This document shows positions 17,166 to 27,316 of a stretch of DNA of 62,405 bases, piece by piece. Below the pieces are notes generated by a model. It searched no databases and was not told the DNA's origin. It saw only the letters and a list, made by a program, of their open reading frames with translations. The stretch's first letter is position 1. Every line of letters begins with the position of its first letter. This DNA comes from a bacterium (GTDB lineage Bacteria; Planctomycetota; Planctomycetia; Kolteriales; Kolteriaceae): positions 1-62,405 of the forward strand of contig JAIEPU010000203.1 of assembly GCA_019748235.1 (NCBI GenBank). The letters are read 5' to 3'. A program made the translations under genes and the position numbers.

Positions 17166-18701
17166 GTGCCAAACGTGTACTTGGGAATCGACGTGGGAAC
17201 GAGCGGCACCAAGTCGCTTGCGATCGATCAAAACGGCAAGATCCTCGCCAGTGCGAGTGCCGAGTACCCGATCTATCATCCCAAGCCCGGCTGGTCCGAG
17301 CAGCACCCCTCCGACTGGTGGGAGGCGACCGTCGCCACCATCAAGCAGCTCCTCAAAAAGGGGGGCTTCAAAAAAGGGGACGTGAAGGGGATCGGCCTGT
17401 CGGGGCAAATGCACGGCTCGGTCTTTTTGGACAAGGACCATCAAGTCATCCGCCCGGCGCTACTCTGGAACGATCAGCGAACGGCCGCCGAGTGCGCGGA
17501 GATCGAAAAGAAGGCGGGAGGGCGAAAGAAGCTGATCGAGATGGTTTCGAACCCCGCGCTCACTGGGTTCACCGCTCCAAAGATTCTTTGGCTTCGCAAT
17601 CACGAGCCGAAGCGTTATGCCGCCGTCCGAAAGGTGCTATTGCCGAAGGACTACGTCCGCTTTCAACTGACCGGCGAATTCGCGACCGAGGTCAGCGATG
17701 CTTCGGGAACATTGCTTTTGGATGTGAAGAAGCGTGCTTGGTCGAAGCCGCTTCTGTCGAAGCTCGAAATCGATGCCGACCTCCTCCCCGCCTGTTATGA
17801 GTCGGAAGAAGTGAGCGGCAAGCTTTCTGCGGCGGCTGCTTCGGCAATGGGGCTTCTTGAAGGAACACCCGTCGTCGGTGGTGGCGGTGATCAGGCAGCC
17901 GGAGCGATCGGGAACGGCATCGTCGAAGCAGGCGTCATCTCTGCCACGCTCGGTACCAGCGGCGTCGTCTTTGCTTATAGCGACACGGTCGAGACCGATG
18001 CGGAAGGCCGATTGCATACGTTCTGTCACGCCGTGCGCGGCAAGTGGCATCAAATGGGGGTCGTTCTGTCCGCGGGCGGAAGCTTACAGTGGTACCGCAA
18101 TCAATTGGCTCAAGACGTCATGGCCGAAGCGAAGAAAAAGAAAATCGATCCCTACGAGATTCTGACGGCGGAGGCTGCCGCCGCGCCGATCGGATCCGAA
18201 GGTCTCTATTTCCTTCCTTACCTGACCGGAGAACGAACACCGCACGCTGATCCGCACGCACGCGGTGCTTGGATTGGATTATCGCCCCGCCATGGTCGTG
18301 GGCATCTGGTGCGCTCGATCATGGAAGGAGTGACGTATGCGATGCGAGATTCGCTTGAATTAATCAAAGGTCTTGGTGTTCCGATCAACGAGATCAGAGC
18401 ATCAGGCGGCGGCGCTCGAAGCGACTTCTGGCGACAGATGCAAGCGGACGTTTACGGACACAACGTTGTGACGATCAATGCATCGGAAGGGCCTGCATAC
18501 GGCGTGGCGCTTCTCGCGGCGGCTGGGACGGGCGCTTACTCCAATGTGGTCGAAGCTTGCAAAGCATCGATCAAGGTGGTCTCGCGCACCAAGCCGGTCA
18601 AACGAGCGAAGGATTCCTACGACAAGGCGTATCCCATCTACGGCAAACTTTACCAGAGCTTGAAGCATGACTTCGCCGCGATCGCGGACTTGGTGAAGTA
18701 A
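17166..18701 (+). CDS. xylB: Xylulokinase (FGGY family)
   Basis: 511 residues. The N-terminal ATPase motif [55 protein letters not shown], the [16 protein letters not shown] block and the ADP-binding [13 protein letters not shown] are all typical of D-xylulokinase. It phosphorylates xylulose for the pentose phosphate pathway, where gnd (further on in the window) also acts. GTG 17166 is chosen because GGGGGA lies five bases before it and GIDVGT should be near the N-terminus. The frame extends upstream to 17049 without family support. Xylose isomerase is not adjacent. Confidence 0.9.
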   Translation: MPNVYLGIDVGTSGTKSLAIDQNGKILASASAEYPIYHPKPGWSEQHPSDWWEATVATIKQLLKKGGFKKGDVKGIGLSGQMHGSVFLDKDHQVIRPALLWNDQRTAAECAEIEKKAGGRKKLIEMVSNPALTGFTAPKILWLRNHEPKRYAAVRKVLLPKDYVRFQLTGEFATEVSDASGTLLLDVKKRAWSKPLLSKLEIDADLLPACYESEEVSGKLSAAAASAMGLLEGTPVVGGGGDQAAGAIGNGIVEAGVISATLGTSGVVFAYSDTVETDAEGRLHTFCHAVRGKWHQMGVVLSAGGSLQWYRNQLAQDVMAEAKKKKIDPYEILTAEAAAAPIGSEGLYFLPYLTGERTPHADPHARGAWIGLSPRHGRGHLVRSIMEGVTYAMRDSLELIKGLGVPINEIRASGGGARSDFWRQMQADVYGHNVVTINASEGPAYGVALLAAAGTGAYSNVVEACKASIKVVSRTKPVKRAKDSYDKAYPIYGKLYQSLKHDFAAIADLVK

Positions 18702-18723
18702 GAAGATTCGATGATGAAAAGAG

Positions 18724-18755
18724 AACGGACCGGAGAATGATCCCAGGTCCGTTTT
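18724..18755 (+). terminator. Intrinsic terminator after xylB
   Basis: AACGGACC (18724-18731) pairs with GGTCCGTT (18746-18753) around a 14-nt loop, followed by TTC. It lies 23 bp after the xylB stop and before the convergent DUF1559 gene. The T run is short. Confidence 0.6.
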
Positions 18756-18783
18756 CAATTCTTGATTCAGATTCGAGATGACA

Positions 18784-20019
18784 TCAATCGCTCGGCGGAT
18801 CGACGATCTCGTTCTTCTTCGCCCCCTTCTTGCTCACCGGCCAGCGTGAGCCGTCGATCGTCACGTACTTATAAAAGATGTGCGCGTCGATCCCGTCGCT
18901 GATGAAGTGAACACTCTGATCTGCGAAGACGAAATTCGCTCCGCCGGGATGCCGGCTCGAAAATGCTCCAGCGACAGGGTTCTTTCCGTCCGCGCCTTTG
19001 GTGTTCAAATTAAAGAGGACAGGGTTGATGTCGCTGTAGAGCGCGGTGTAGCGAGCTTGTCCATCAGGCTCCACGGAGTACGCGGATTCCATCACGTCGA
19101 TGGGATAGAACTGGGCGGTCACCGACTGGTAGGTTCCTACTCCCCAGAAACCGCCTCCTTGCGACGGATTGAATCCGATAGTGCTCGACTCGGCATCAAA
19201 CGGCGAAGGAAAGGCTGACTTCTGCCGAACCGCTTCGCCGCAAAGGATCGTTTTCGAGACGCCATCGTGAATGTCCTCGACACGAGCGGCACCATTGATG
19301 CCAAATGCTCCGAGTGGTGGGAAGTAAACGGGCGGCGTCAAGTGAGCCTTCTTGATTCGGTTGTCTTTGTAGAAGCCGTAGGTGTTCGCTCGCTCGTCGT
19401 ACTCGCCCGTCGAGAAGACATAGTTGCCAGGCGCGGCTTGCTGACGAGCATAGGGGTTGCTCGAATTCGTCGGATCAAAGGTCTCTGAAACGGTCGAACC
19501 ATCGGAGGGACAAAGGAACATGTCGAGACGAATGGAGGTCGCGGCCGAGTTACTCGGTTGAAACGGATTCGCTCCCCCAAGCGGCATCTTTGCCCCGGAG
19601 TTGAAAGCGCTCGCGCTCGAGGCGACTTGAAAGTTGTAAAGACTCGCGGTCCGTCCTTGCTCGACGTAGTTGAGGATCAGCACCCAACCGGTCGTGTTGA
19701 GTGTGCGACCCATCGCAGGCCATTCCTTCGGATCCATCGTTCCTCCCGTGAGTCGTGCGGGAGGAGGATCAGAGCATGTCCCGCCGGCACAGTAGGAGCC
19801 GGGGTTGATGAGGGCGGGAGGAAGAACATTGAGCTGTTCTTCGTATTGAATCAGGGCGTTTCCAAGTTGACGAAGATTGTTCGAGCACTGCGTTCGTCGG
19901 CTTGATTCCATGACCATCATGTAGGCGGGCAGGATGATTGCCATCAAGATGCCGATAATGGCGATGACCACGAGCAGTTCGATAAGAGTGAAGCCCAGAT
20001 GATGACGAGTACGACGCAC
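18784..20019 (-). CDS. DUF1559 pseudopilin-like protein
   Basis: 411 residues. A type IV prepilin signal, GFTLIELLVVIAIIGILMAIILPAY, lies near the N-terminus with cleavage expected after the Gly. The DUF1559 body (RRTQCSNNLRQLGNALIQYE) follows, and the C-terminal motif has H-x9-D (HPGGANFVFADQS), where Gln replaces the usual Gly after the Asp. These proteins are massively expanded in planctomycetes and are presumed to be assembled or surface-displayed by a T2SS-like system. Their job is unknown. GTG 20019 is chosen because GAGGAGG (20024-20030) lies four bases before it. Confidence 0.9.
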   Translation of the reverse strand: MRRTRHHLGFTLIELLVVIAIIGILMAIILPAYMMVMESSRRTQCSNNLRQLGNALIQYEEQLNVLPPALINPGSYCAGGTCSDPPPARLTGGTMDPKEWPAMGRTLNTTGWVLILNYVEQGRTASLYNFQVASSASAFNSGAKMPLGGANPFQPSNSAATSIRLDMFLCPSDGSTVSETFDPTNSSNPYARQQAAPGNYVFSTGEYDERANTYGFYKDNRIKKAHLTPPVYFPPLGAFGINGAARVEDIHDGVSKTILCGEAVRQKSAFPSPFDAESSTIGFNPSQGGGFWGVGTYQSVTAQFYPIDVMESAYSVEPDGQARYTALYSDINPVLFNLNTKGADGKNPVAGAFSSRHPGGANFVFADQSVHFISDGIDAHIFYKYVTIDGSRWPVSKKGAKKNEIVDPPSD

Positions 20020-20636
20020 GGTTCCTCCTCTGCCTCGCAAATGAAGATTATCAGCCGACATTTCGCCGAGAGGACTCTCCGCGGAAGGCGCTACGACGGG
20101 CGTTATCGAGCTTCAGGCCGACAATCCATAATTCGGGGCCGACGCGGATGGGCGGTCCTCGGGGGAGAGTCCATCAATCGCGTTACCCGCGGAAGTTTCT
20201 ATTGTCGCGGAATGAGGGTATTAAATCTATTCGAAAGTGGATGTGCGGTAAAAGGGATGAGGGTCTTCCGAGTCAGAACCCCAACGGCCGAGATAAAGCA
20301 TTGCCGGCGGAGCTCATTCCAATGAGTCCCACTTCTGCGAGAAGAGAATCATCGTTCCTAGGCCAAATGGCCGAGTGCCGGACATTCCAATTTGGAGAGT
20401 TGCTTAATAACCTGCGAGTGCCTCCAAAACCACAGCTCACGCCATGGCAAAGAAAGGCGATCGGGTGAAATAACGGATTTTGCGAGGAAACATGCTGAGA
20501 TTGCCCCTCACCGGGTTGCCCCCCCATCGACTGTTAGCTAGATTCTTCCCATGCCCCCCGCCGGCACTGGAGTTTCGAGCGTAGGAAATAAGCAAGACCA
20601 AGCAGGCCAGCAATTCCTGGCATGAGGGAAAGCGGA
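20020..20636. other. Intergenic stretch without recognised genes
   Basis: About 615 bp upstream of DUF1559 and of the small membrane gene. Several open frames of 70-110 codons exist on both strands, but none shows a domain, signal peptide or ribosome site. No repeat family was seen. Confidence 0.4.
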
Positions 20637-20831
20637 ATGGCACTTCCTAATGTCAAAAAGATTCTTTGCATGTCCGGGCTGGGCATCGCGGGGATCTTGG
20701 GATTGCTGTTCCTGCTCGATCTAGTGATCGGCATTCCTTTCGGCCGTTCGGATATCACGACCGATATTCTCGTCGTCCTTGCCGCTGGCCTCTTGATTTG
20801 GCAAGGCGTGGAAACTTGGCTGGAACTGTAA
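20637..20831 (+). CDS. Small two-helix membrane protein
   Basis: 64 residues with two predicted transmembrane segments, about 11-33 (MSGLGIAGILGLLFLLDLVIG) and about 42-58 (TDILVVLAAGLLIWQG). GAGGGAAAG upstream supports ATG 20637. It stops one base before the stop codon of the convergent cobA/hemD gene. No function is known. Confidence 0.6.
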   Translation: MALPNVKKILCMSGLGIAGILGLLFLLDLVIGIPFGRSDITTDILVVLAAGLLIWQGVETWLEL

Positions 20832-20832
20832 T

Positions 20833-22341
20833 TCACGAATGCTCGAGGAGAGCCTCGATCATTCCCTCCATCGTGTAAATCTTCGCTTCGCGCGCGACGT
20901 CAAAACCAAGCTCTCGAATAACGCCGCTCGTCACCGGACTGATACTGACCACCCTGGTCCGTTCGCGAACCACGTTTCGAGTCTCTTCATCGAGCCATCC
21001 AAAGAACCCTCGGGCGATATTGCTACTCGTCAACAAGACGTCAGTGATTTCACCTTTACGCAACCGCTCCAGGGTGTCCCCGCTCGGCTGAGTCACATCG
21101 ACTTGCCGATAGGTGACCACGGTTTTGACTTCTCGAGCGACGGGACCAAGTTGCTCCTCGAGCACCGTTCGCCCCCGATCTGCACGAACAAGCAGAATCC
21201 TTTTCTCGTTCACATGGGGAAGGAGTTCCGCCGCGAGTCCCTCAGCACGATGCTCTGAAGGAATGAGATCGGCGCGCAGCGAGAGAAGACGAAGCTCCTC
21301 ACCCGTCCCCGGACCGATGGCGGCGATCTTTGAGTTCGCGAGGGCGCGAACATCCTTTCCCAAATTCAGCAGACGATCGATGAAGTGCCGAACACCATTC
21401 CGACTGGAATAGACGATCCAGTCGAATGATCCGATCTCCTCAATGACCTGATCGACTTCGCTCCAAGTCCTGGGAGGCTCGATACGAATCACCGGCTCGA
21501 CGAGAACCTCGGCTCCCAAGTGCTCGAGTTCTCTCGCGACCGATTCATTCTGCTCCGGCGCTCGAAGCAACAGAATCGTCCGACCAAAGAGTGGCTTCCT
21601 CTCGAGCCATTGAAGCTGCTCTCGATACGTGACCAACGGGCCGACGATCGCAATCATCGGCGTGCCGATCTCCGCCGGAGCGCCAGAAATCGACTTCTCT
21701 AGCGTGGACGTGACAACTCGTTGGCGATTGGAACCTCCCCACTGGATAAATGCGAAGGGGGTCGACGGATCCATTCCTCCTTCCAAAAGCTCTTGCGCGA
21801 TACCCGCGAGCTTCGTCCGGGCCATATAGATCACGAGCGTTCCCGGATGTTTGGCCAATCCCTTCCAGTCGACGTTATTCGTCGCTTTTTCCGGATCATC
21901 GTGCCCGGTCACGAACGTAACGAGCGAGGCGTGTCCCCGGTGTGTCAATGGGATGGCAGCGGTTGCGGCAGCACCGAGAGCTGCCGTCACACCGGGAATG
22001 ATTTCGAAAGGTATCTTCGCCTCCGCGAGGGTCTCCATTTCCTCTGACCCACGCGCGAAGATGAGAGGATCGCCCCCCTTCAACCGGACGACTCGCTTTC
22101 CCTGTTGCGCCAATCGAACGAGGAGCTGATTGATCTCCACTTGCGGCGTGTAGAGATGTCCGGCCTGCTTCCCAACGAAGTAACGTTCCGCGTTCGGCGC
22201 CCAGTCGAGCAGCCGCACGGGGACGAGCTTGTCGTAGACGATCGCATCCGCGCGACGAAGTGCCTCGACTCCCGCCAATGTGATGAGGAGCGGGTCGCCC
22301 GGTCCTGCCCCCACCAATGTGACCGTTCCCGGGTCCGGCAT
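20833..22341 (-). CDS. cobA/hemD: Fused uroporphyrinogen-III C-methyltransferase / uroporphyrinogen-III synthase
   Basis: 502 residues in two domains. Residues 1-245 are SUMT (GTVTLVGAGPGDPLLITLAG, VVRLKGGDPLIFARG, EIIPGVTAALGAAATAAIPLTHR), which adds two methyls to uroporphyrinogen III for siroheme and B12. Residues from about 252 to the end look like HemD (GRTILLLRAP, YSSRNGVRHF, LLTSSN), which closes hydroxymethylbilane to uroporphyrinogen III. The fusion places synthase and first branch enzyme in one chain. It is translationally coupled to the DUF167 gene by a TGATG overlap. Confidence 0.92.
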   Translation of the reverse strand: MPDPGTVTLVGAGPGDPLLITLAGVEALRRADAIVYDKLVPVRLLDWAPNAERYFVGKQAGHLYTPQVEINQLLVRLAQQGKRVVRLKGGDPLIFARGSEEMETLAEAKIPFEIIPGVTAALGAAATAAIPLTHRGHASLVTFVTGHDDPEKATNNVDWKGLAKHPGTLVIYMARTKLAGIAQELLEGGMDPSTPFAFIQWGGSNRQRVVTSTLEKSISGAPAEIGTPMIAIVGPLVTYREQLQWLERKPLFGRTILLLRAPEQNESVARELEHLGAEVLVEPVIRIEPPRTWSEVDQVIEEIGSFDWIVYSSRNGVRHFIDRLLNLGKDVRALANSKIAAIGPGTGEELRLLSLRADLIPSEHRAEGLAAELLPHVNEKRILLVRADRGRTVLEEQLGPVAREVKTVVTYRQVDVTQPSGDTLERLRKGEITDVLLTSSNIARGFFGWLDEETRNVVRERTRVVSISPVTSGVIRELGFDVAREAKIYTMEGMIEALLEHS

Positions 22342-22661
22342 CAGTTCTTTCCCTGTTTTGTGATTCGCGAGATGATTCGCTCCAGCTCGCTCTTTAACGT
22401 CACTTCATTCACGCCGTCGATCCGCACCACCTTCTGAGAACTCGTTTCCCCACGAACGATCGTGATACTCGATCGACTGATATTCAATTCATCCGCCAAG
22501 AGTTCGATGATCGCCTCGTTGGCCTTACCCTTTTCAGGGGCGGCGGTGACGCTGACTTTTAGCGCCCCGGCGTGAACTCCGTCAATCGACGATCGCCGAG
22601 CGCCGGGTCGGGCTTTCAGTGCAAAGGTGAGACCATCCTTCTGTGGATGAATTTCGATCAT
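22341..22661 (-). CDS. DUF167 (YggU-like) protein
   Basis: 106 residues matching the DUF167 pattern: FALKARPGARRSSIDGV, LKVSVTAAPEKGKANEAIIELLAD and SSITIVRGETSSQKVVRIDG. The function of this small alpha/beta family is not established. Its start overlaps the end of yggS by four bases (ATGA) and its stop overlaps the cobA/hemD start by one base, so the three are probably one operon. Confidence 0.9.
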   Translation of the reverse strand: MIEIHPQKDGLTFALKARPGARRSSIDGVHAGALKVSVTAAPEKGKANEAIIELLADELNISRSSITIVRGETSSQKVVRIDGVNEVTLKSELERIISRITKQGKN

Positions 22662-23365
22662 CGATCAATACCTTCGAACAACCGCGATCCGACTCGAATA
22701 TGCGTTGCTCCTTCTTCGATCGCGACTTCAAAATCGTCGCTCATCCCCATGGACAGCGATCGGAATTCCGTCATCGTCGAATGGGTTCGATTCAACTCGT
22801 CCCGTAGCTCGCGTAGCTCCCGAAAGGTCGCCCGGCACGCCACTGGACTCGCCTCGAGCGAGGCCATGCACATGAGCCCTTGTAGAGATAGTCCTTGGAG
22901 CCGATTCAGGTGCTCGATCTCTTCGCGAATCTCTGTCGGCGAGAACCCATGCTTCGCTTCATCCCCGACTAATTTCACTTCAATCAAAGCGGGAATCCGC
23001 CGTCCGATTCGCATCGCTTCGGCCGAGACAAGCTCGGCCAACTCCATCCGATCGATCGAATGGGCCATCGATACGAACGGAAGAGAGCGCCGCACCTTGT
23101 TCGTTTGCCAATGGCCGATCATGTGCCACCGACAATCAGCGGGCAGCTTCGGGCCTTTCTCCCACAGCACTTGCGGTCGACTCTCCCCAAAGTCTCTGAC
23201 ACCTAATTCATAAAGTGCGGATATGACCGTCGAATCGACATACTTAGTTACAGAAACGAGAGTTACATCTCGGAGCGACCTGTCAACACGGGCGCACGCC
23301 GCCCCCATCGTCGCATAGACGTCTTCAAGATTTCTCTTCAATATCGATTTGATTTCCGAATCCAT
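22658..23365 (-). CDS. YggS-family PLP homeostasis protein
   Basis: 235 residues, a single alanine-racemase-type barrel without the second domain. VSVTKYVDS holds the PLP lysine, FGESRPQ and [11 protein letters not shown] follow (the usual GENxxQ and HxIGxLQxNK), and [27 protein letters not shown]-like residues end it. The family buffers pyridoxal phosphate. Known yggS genes often sit next to DUF167 genes, as here. Confidence 0.93.
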   Translation of the reverse strand: [235 protein letters not shown]

Positions 23366-23670
23366 CGAATGGATCTACCTCTTCGTCTCCCATAGCTTCG
23401 ACGGCGTCAGAAAGTGAGCTCGTACTAGAAGTCTATCAAGTCTTCGGCAGGTCTGGAGAAATGTACAAGATAGGGAAAAGAAACGGGTTGCGCGGGGGCC
23501 CTGCCAGTAAAGGGAACGGGTATTGCCGCTTTTTTCGATAGCACGTTATCCTAAAACTCTTGTGAAATAAGCCTGGGATTCAGTTGCGCTTGCGCTGAAC
23601 TCTCAACTATCGGCTTCGAGTGCGGTTTTGCTGGGGACGAGTGGTCCGTTCGTCCCAAGGAAGGGTGTTC
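23366..23670. other. Divergent intergenic region upstream of yggS and the efflux operon
   Basis: About 305 bp, including a T6 run at about 23530. It must carry the promoters of both flanking operons, but no box could be placed with confidence. Confidence 0.4.
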
Positions 23671-24948
23671 ATGCGGTTCTTTCTGCTTGTGCTGATCGGC
23701 CTTATCGGAGCGATTGTTGGGGGAAGCTACCTACTGCAGGCATCTCCCGAGAAGATGCGTTACTACACGGCGGAGGTCGAGCGCCGGACGATCGTCGAGT
23801 CGGTGGCGGCCACCGGGAACGCTGAACCTCTCGAGATTTTCTACGTCCAGTGCGAGATCATGGGGATCGTGGACCAGATTGTGGCGACGTACAACGATGC
23901 CGTCGAGCAAGGGCAGGTCCTTGCCAAGATTTCCTCTGAAATCCAGCGGGTAAAGCTCGAAAGCGCTCTCGCGGACCTGGAGACGGCCGAGACAGGTCTC
24001 AAGACGGCCGAGGCCGGGATCGAAGCCGCGCGTCTCGCCGAGAAACAAGCAGAACTTCAGCTCAATACGGCGAAGCGATTCCTAAACGATGCCCAAACGC
24101 AAGCTCAGGAAGAGTTGATTCCCAAAACGCAGGTCGAGAATCGGGGAGACATTGTCAAGCAGGCGGAAGCCGGCGTCGAAGTCGCGCGAGTGCATGTGAA
24201 GCAGGCGGAAGCGGCTTATGAAACCGCGAAAAGCAAGCGAGAATCCGCCAATGTCGGCATTCGAGCAGCGAACCTCGAACTCAACAAAACGGAACTGCGA
24301 TCCCCAGCCGCTGGGATCATTCTCAACGTCAACTGCAAGATTGGCGACACGGTCGGCCGACCCCGTTTGTCGCTGAGCGAACCCTCGCCAGCACTCTTCG
24401 AAATCGCGCGATCGCTCGACAAGATGCGAGCGGTCGTTCGCGTCAACGAAGTTGATTACAGCCGAGTAAAAGTTGGCCAATCGGTTCAGTTCACCGTTGA
24501 CGCCTATCCCGATCTCAAGTTCGAGGGGAAAGTCGTCCAGATTCGCAACTCGGCGACGTCCGATCGTACCGCAGTCAACTATGACACCGTCATCGAGTTC
24601 GAAAACAAACATGACCCCAGCAGTAACGAGTGGATGATTCGTCCTCGAGCTACTTGCCGAGCCGATATTCTGGTTCGCCGTGTCGATGATGCCCTGGCGG
24701 TCCCGAACGATGCGCTTCTTTTCAGCCCTCCCCCCGGCCAAGAGGAGATACCGAGCGTCGCCAGTGGCGAAAACCTTGTCTGGACGGTAAACGCCTCGGG
24801 CAAGCTCATTCCACATAAGGTCAAGATTGGTGTCTCGGACGGCTTCTGGACGCAAATCATCACCGGCGATTTAGATGTCGGCCAAAAGGTCGTGACGGGC
24901 CAACCGGCTAGCAGCGAATCGTTCAAGATGCCGACGATCGGCAATTAG
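23671..24948 (+). CDS. HlyD/MacA-type periplasmic adaptor
   Basis: 425 residues. An N-terminal transmembrane anchor (about 2-24) precedes a barrel-sandwich half with VESVAATGNAEP. A long Ala/Glu-rich coiled-coil hairpin spans about 85-200, then LRSPAAGIILNVNCKIGDTV and the beta-barrel and membrane-proximal parts follow. In MacA-type systems it links an inner-membrane ABC transporter to an outer-membrane channel. The ATPase and permease genes follow. No TolC-like gene is in the window. ATG 23671 has AAGGAAGGG upstream. Confidence 0.88.
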   Translation: MRFFLLVLIGLIGAIVGGSYLLQASPEKMRYYTAEVERRTIVESVAATGNAEPLEIFYVQCEIMGIVDQIVATYNDAVEQGQVLAKISSEIQRVKLESALADLETAETGLKTAEAGIEAARLAEKQAELQLNTAKRFLNDAQTQAQEELIPKTQVENRGDIVKQAEAGVEVARVHVKQAEAAYETAKSKRESANVGIRAANLELNKTELRSPAAGIILNVNCKIGDTVGRPRLSLSEPSPALFEIARSLDKMRAVVRVNEVDYSRVKVGQSVQFTVDAYPDLKFEGKVVQIRNSATSDRTAVNYDTVIEFENKHDPSSNEWMIRPRATCRADILVRRVDDALAVPNDALLFSPPPGQEEIPSVASGENLVWTVNASGKLIPHKVKIGVSDGFWTQIITGDLDVGQKVVTGQPASSESFKMPTIGN

Positions 24949-25104
24949 AGTCGGCAAGGAAGTCGCTTTAAAAATGGTCGGAGCAGATTTCGTCCGAATG
25001 CCTCGCCGCAATTGGACCAGTCCGTGTTAGGATGAGACGTTCGAGCGAAGCAATTCTGACTCGCGTCTGGATGTAGCGAAGTTAGACCACCGTAGAGAAA
25101 CAGC

Positions 25105-25881
25105 ATGTCGAGCAGCGATGTGGTAATCCAAGTCGACAACGTTCGCAAGGTTTACCAAAGCGGCGAGATCGAAGTCGAAGCCCTTCGAGGCGTCAACCTC
25201 CAAATCAAGCGAGGTGACTTTCTCGCGATCATGGGAACCAGCGGTTCCGGCAAAAGCACGCTGATGAATCTCCTGGGTTGCCTCGACCGTCCCACCTCGG
25301 GTCATTACTACTTCGCGGGAGATGACGTCAGTAACTTCAATCGGGATCAATTGGCCCGAATCCGTGGCGAGCGAATTGGATTCGTGTTTCAGGGATTCAA
25401 TCTTCTCACTCGCACCTCGGCGATCGATAACGTCATGCTCCCGCTCGTCTATTCGCAAAAATACAAGCCGAAAGAACGTCGGGAGCGAGCGAAGAAGCTT
25501 CTCACCAAGTTCGGCCTGGGAGATCGACTCGATCATCACCCGAATCAGCTCTCTGGAGGCCAGCAACAGCGGGTCGCAATCGCTCGTTCTCTGATCAATG
25601 AGCCAGAAGTTCTTCTCGCGGATGAGCCAACGGGTAACCTCGATACTCGCACAGGGCTCGAAATACTCGCGGAATTCCAGCGACTCAATCGCGAAGATGG
25701 TCAGACCATCATCATGGTGACGCACGATCGTGACATCGCCAATTGTTGTTCGCGGCAGGTGATCATGACCGACGGTCAAGTTGTCGGCGATCGACGAACG
25801 ACTCAACCGCGTGACGCCGCCGCCGAGTTGGCGGCCTACTTGAAGAGCGGACGTCACCTCTTGTTGGAGGCGGCATCGTGA
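25105..25881 (+). CDS. MacB/LolD-type ABC transporter ATPase
   Basis: 258 residues with Walker [10 protein letters not shown], the Q-loop FVFQGFNLL, the signature [15 protein letters not shown], Walker [13 protein letters not shown] and the switch His in VTHDRD. This is the type VII (mechanotransmission) ABC class. It overlaps the permease gene by four bases (GTGA), so the pair is translationally coupled. The adaptor gene ends about 155 bp upstream, probably in the same transcript. Confidence 0.94.
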   Translation: MSSSDVVIQVDNVRKVYQSGEIEVEALRGVNLQIKRGDFLAIMGTSGSGKSTLMNLLGCLDRPTSGHYYFAGDDVSNFNRDQLARIRGERIGFVFQGFNLLTRTSAIDNVMLPLVYSQKYKPKERRERAKKLLTKFGLGDRLDHHPNQLSGGQQQRVAIARSLINEPEVLLADEPTGNLDTRTGLEILAEFQRLNREDGQTIIMVTHDRDIANCCSRQVIMTDGQVVGDRRTTQPRDAAAELAAYLKSGRHLLLEAAS

Positions 25882-27119
25882 ACTTGTACTCCACCTTCAA
25901 CACCGCCACGAACGCTTTATCCGCGAATAAGGTTCGCACCGCTCTGACGAGTTTAGGTATCACGATCGGTATCGCCGCCGTCATCGCGATGGTCTCTGCC
26001 GGGCATGGGGCGAAGTCAAAAATCGATGAAGCCTTCGGCGCTCTTGGTCCCAATCTCGTCATCGGTTTTTCTGGATCGACCACGACCACGGGGCTCCGCG
26101 TCGGTGCTGACGCCGGAGGAGCATTCACGCGCGAAGATGCCGATGCGATCCGCATGAAACTGAAAGGGCTCATCAACGGTTGCTCCGAAGTGAGCCAGTG
26201 GCCCACGGAAGCCTCTACCGAATCAGGTTCGCACAAAACCGTTTTCGCCGGCGGAACTCCGGACGTCTTCAAGATGCGCCGCTGGACGCTCCGGGAATTT
26301 CCAAGCGGCCCGCGCGGGCGGTTCTATACCGATGCTGAAGTCAAAAGTGAAGCCTCTGTCTGCGTGATCGGCGATACCGTCGTCTCCAAGCTTTTTCCGT
26401 ATGTGAACCCGGTCGGCAAGACTCTTCGCACGCGTGAAGGAAATCAGTTTCGTGTGATCGGTGTCCTTGATCCGAAGGGGACATCTTTCACCGGTGGAGA
26501 TCAAGACGACTGCATCATGATTCCCGTGACGACGCTGATGAAGCGAGTCTCAGGGAAAGATCATGCGATGCTTCTCATCGCAGAAGCCAGGTCAAGCGAT
26601 CTTACCAATGTCGTCAAACAGCGCATGACCGAGATCATTCGACGGCAGCACCATATTCGCCCCGGCCAGGACGACGACTTCTACGTCAACACGCTGCGTG
26701 AGTATGCCTCGATGGCGGAACTTTTCACAAAAACGTTGAGCGGCCTGATCTTTGCGATCGCGAGCATTTCGCTCATCGTTGGCGGGATCGGCGTCATGAA
26801 CATTATGCTCGTCAGCGTGACGGAACGAACACGAGAAATCGGCATCCGTCTCGCCGTCGGTGCTCGCACGAAAGACGTCCTCGGTCAGTTCCTCGCGGAG
26901 GCAGTCATCCTCGCGATGATCGGAGGACTCATCGGCATCACGCTTGGCTCAGGTATCGCCTGGATTATCTCCTACTTCGCGAAGTGGGAATTCGTCATCA
27001 CCCCGGAAAGTGTGCTCGCGGCAGCTCTCACGTCGGCGGCGGTCGGTATCTTCTTCGGTTTCTATCCGGCTCGTAAAGCCTCGATGCTCGATCCGATCGA
27101 GTGCCTGAGGTATGAGTAA
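25878..27119 (+). CDS. MacB/FtsX-type ABC transporter permease
   Basis: 413 residues. TM1 lies at about 18-42 (TALTSLGITIGIAAVIAMV), followed by a large periplasmic MacB_PCD domain (about 45-285) and three C-terminal helices containing IASISLIVGGIGVMNIMLVSVTERTREIGIRLAVGA, the FtsX family hallmark. It starts with GTG inside the ATPase stop region. Together with the adaptor it forms a MacAB-like pump with the ATPase on a separate chain. The substrate is unknown. Confidence 0.94.
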   Translation: MNLYSTFNTATNALSANKVRTALTSLGITIGIAAVIAMVSAGHGAKSKIDEAFGALGPNLVIGFSGSTTTTGLRVGADAGGAFTREDADAIRMKLKGLINGCSEVSQWPTEASTESGSHKTVFAGGTPDVFKMRRWTLREFPSGPRGRFYTDAEVKSEASVCVIGDTVVSKLFPYVNPVGKTLRTREGNQFRVIGVLDPKGTSFTGGDQDDCIMIPVTTLMKRVSGKDHAMLLIAEARSSDLTNVVKQRMTEIIRRQHHIRPGQDDDFYVNTLREYASMAELFTKTLSGLIFAIASISLIVGGIGVMNIMLVSVTERTREIGIRLAVGARTKDVLGQFLAEAVILAMIGGLIGITLGSGIAWIISYFAKWEFVITPESVLAAALTSAAVGIFFGFYPARKASMLDPIECLRYE

Positions 27120-27173
27120 TAACGCCTTTGCCGGCTGATCCGCACGAATGACTGATCGTGACTCGTCGGACCC

Positions 27174-27208
27174 GATCCGCCGATTAAGCGGCGGATCCTC
27201 TCTTTTTC
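27174..27208 (+). terminator. Intrinsic terminator of the efflux operon
   Basis: GATCCGCCG (27174-27182) and CGGCGGATC (27189-27197) form a perfect 9-bp GC-rich stem with a 6-nt loop, followed by CTCTCTTTTTC. Confidence 0.85.
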
Positions 27209-27271
27209 ACGAAAAACGTCGTTTCTAAATCCAAAGTCTCGTCGTTCTCTCCGTCAAAACGATTCATGGGC

Positions 27272-27277
27272 CATAAT
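27272..27277 (+). promoter_or_regulatory. Possible -10 box for the J-like gene
   Basis: CATAAT lies 40 bp before GTG 27317. If real, it excludes the ATG at 27266 as the start. No clear -35 is seen. Confidence 0.25.
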
Positions 27278-27316
27278 AGAAATGGGTCTAACTTCCATGG
27301 CCGGAGGTCGATCAGC

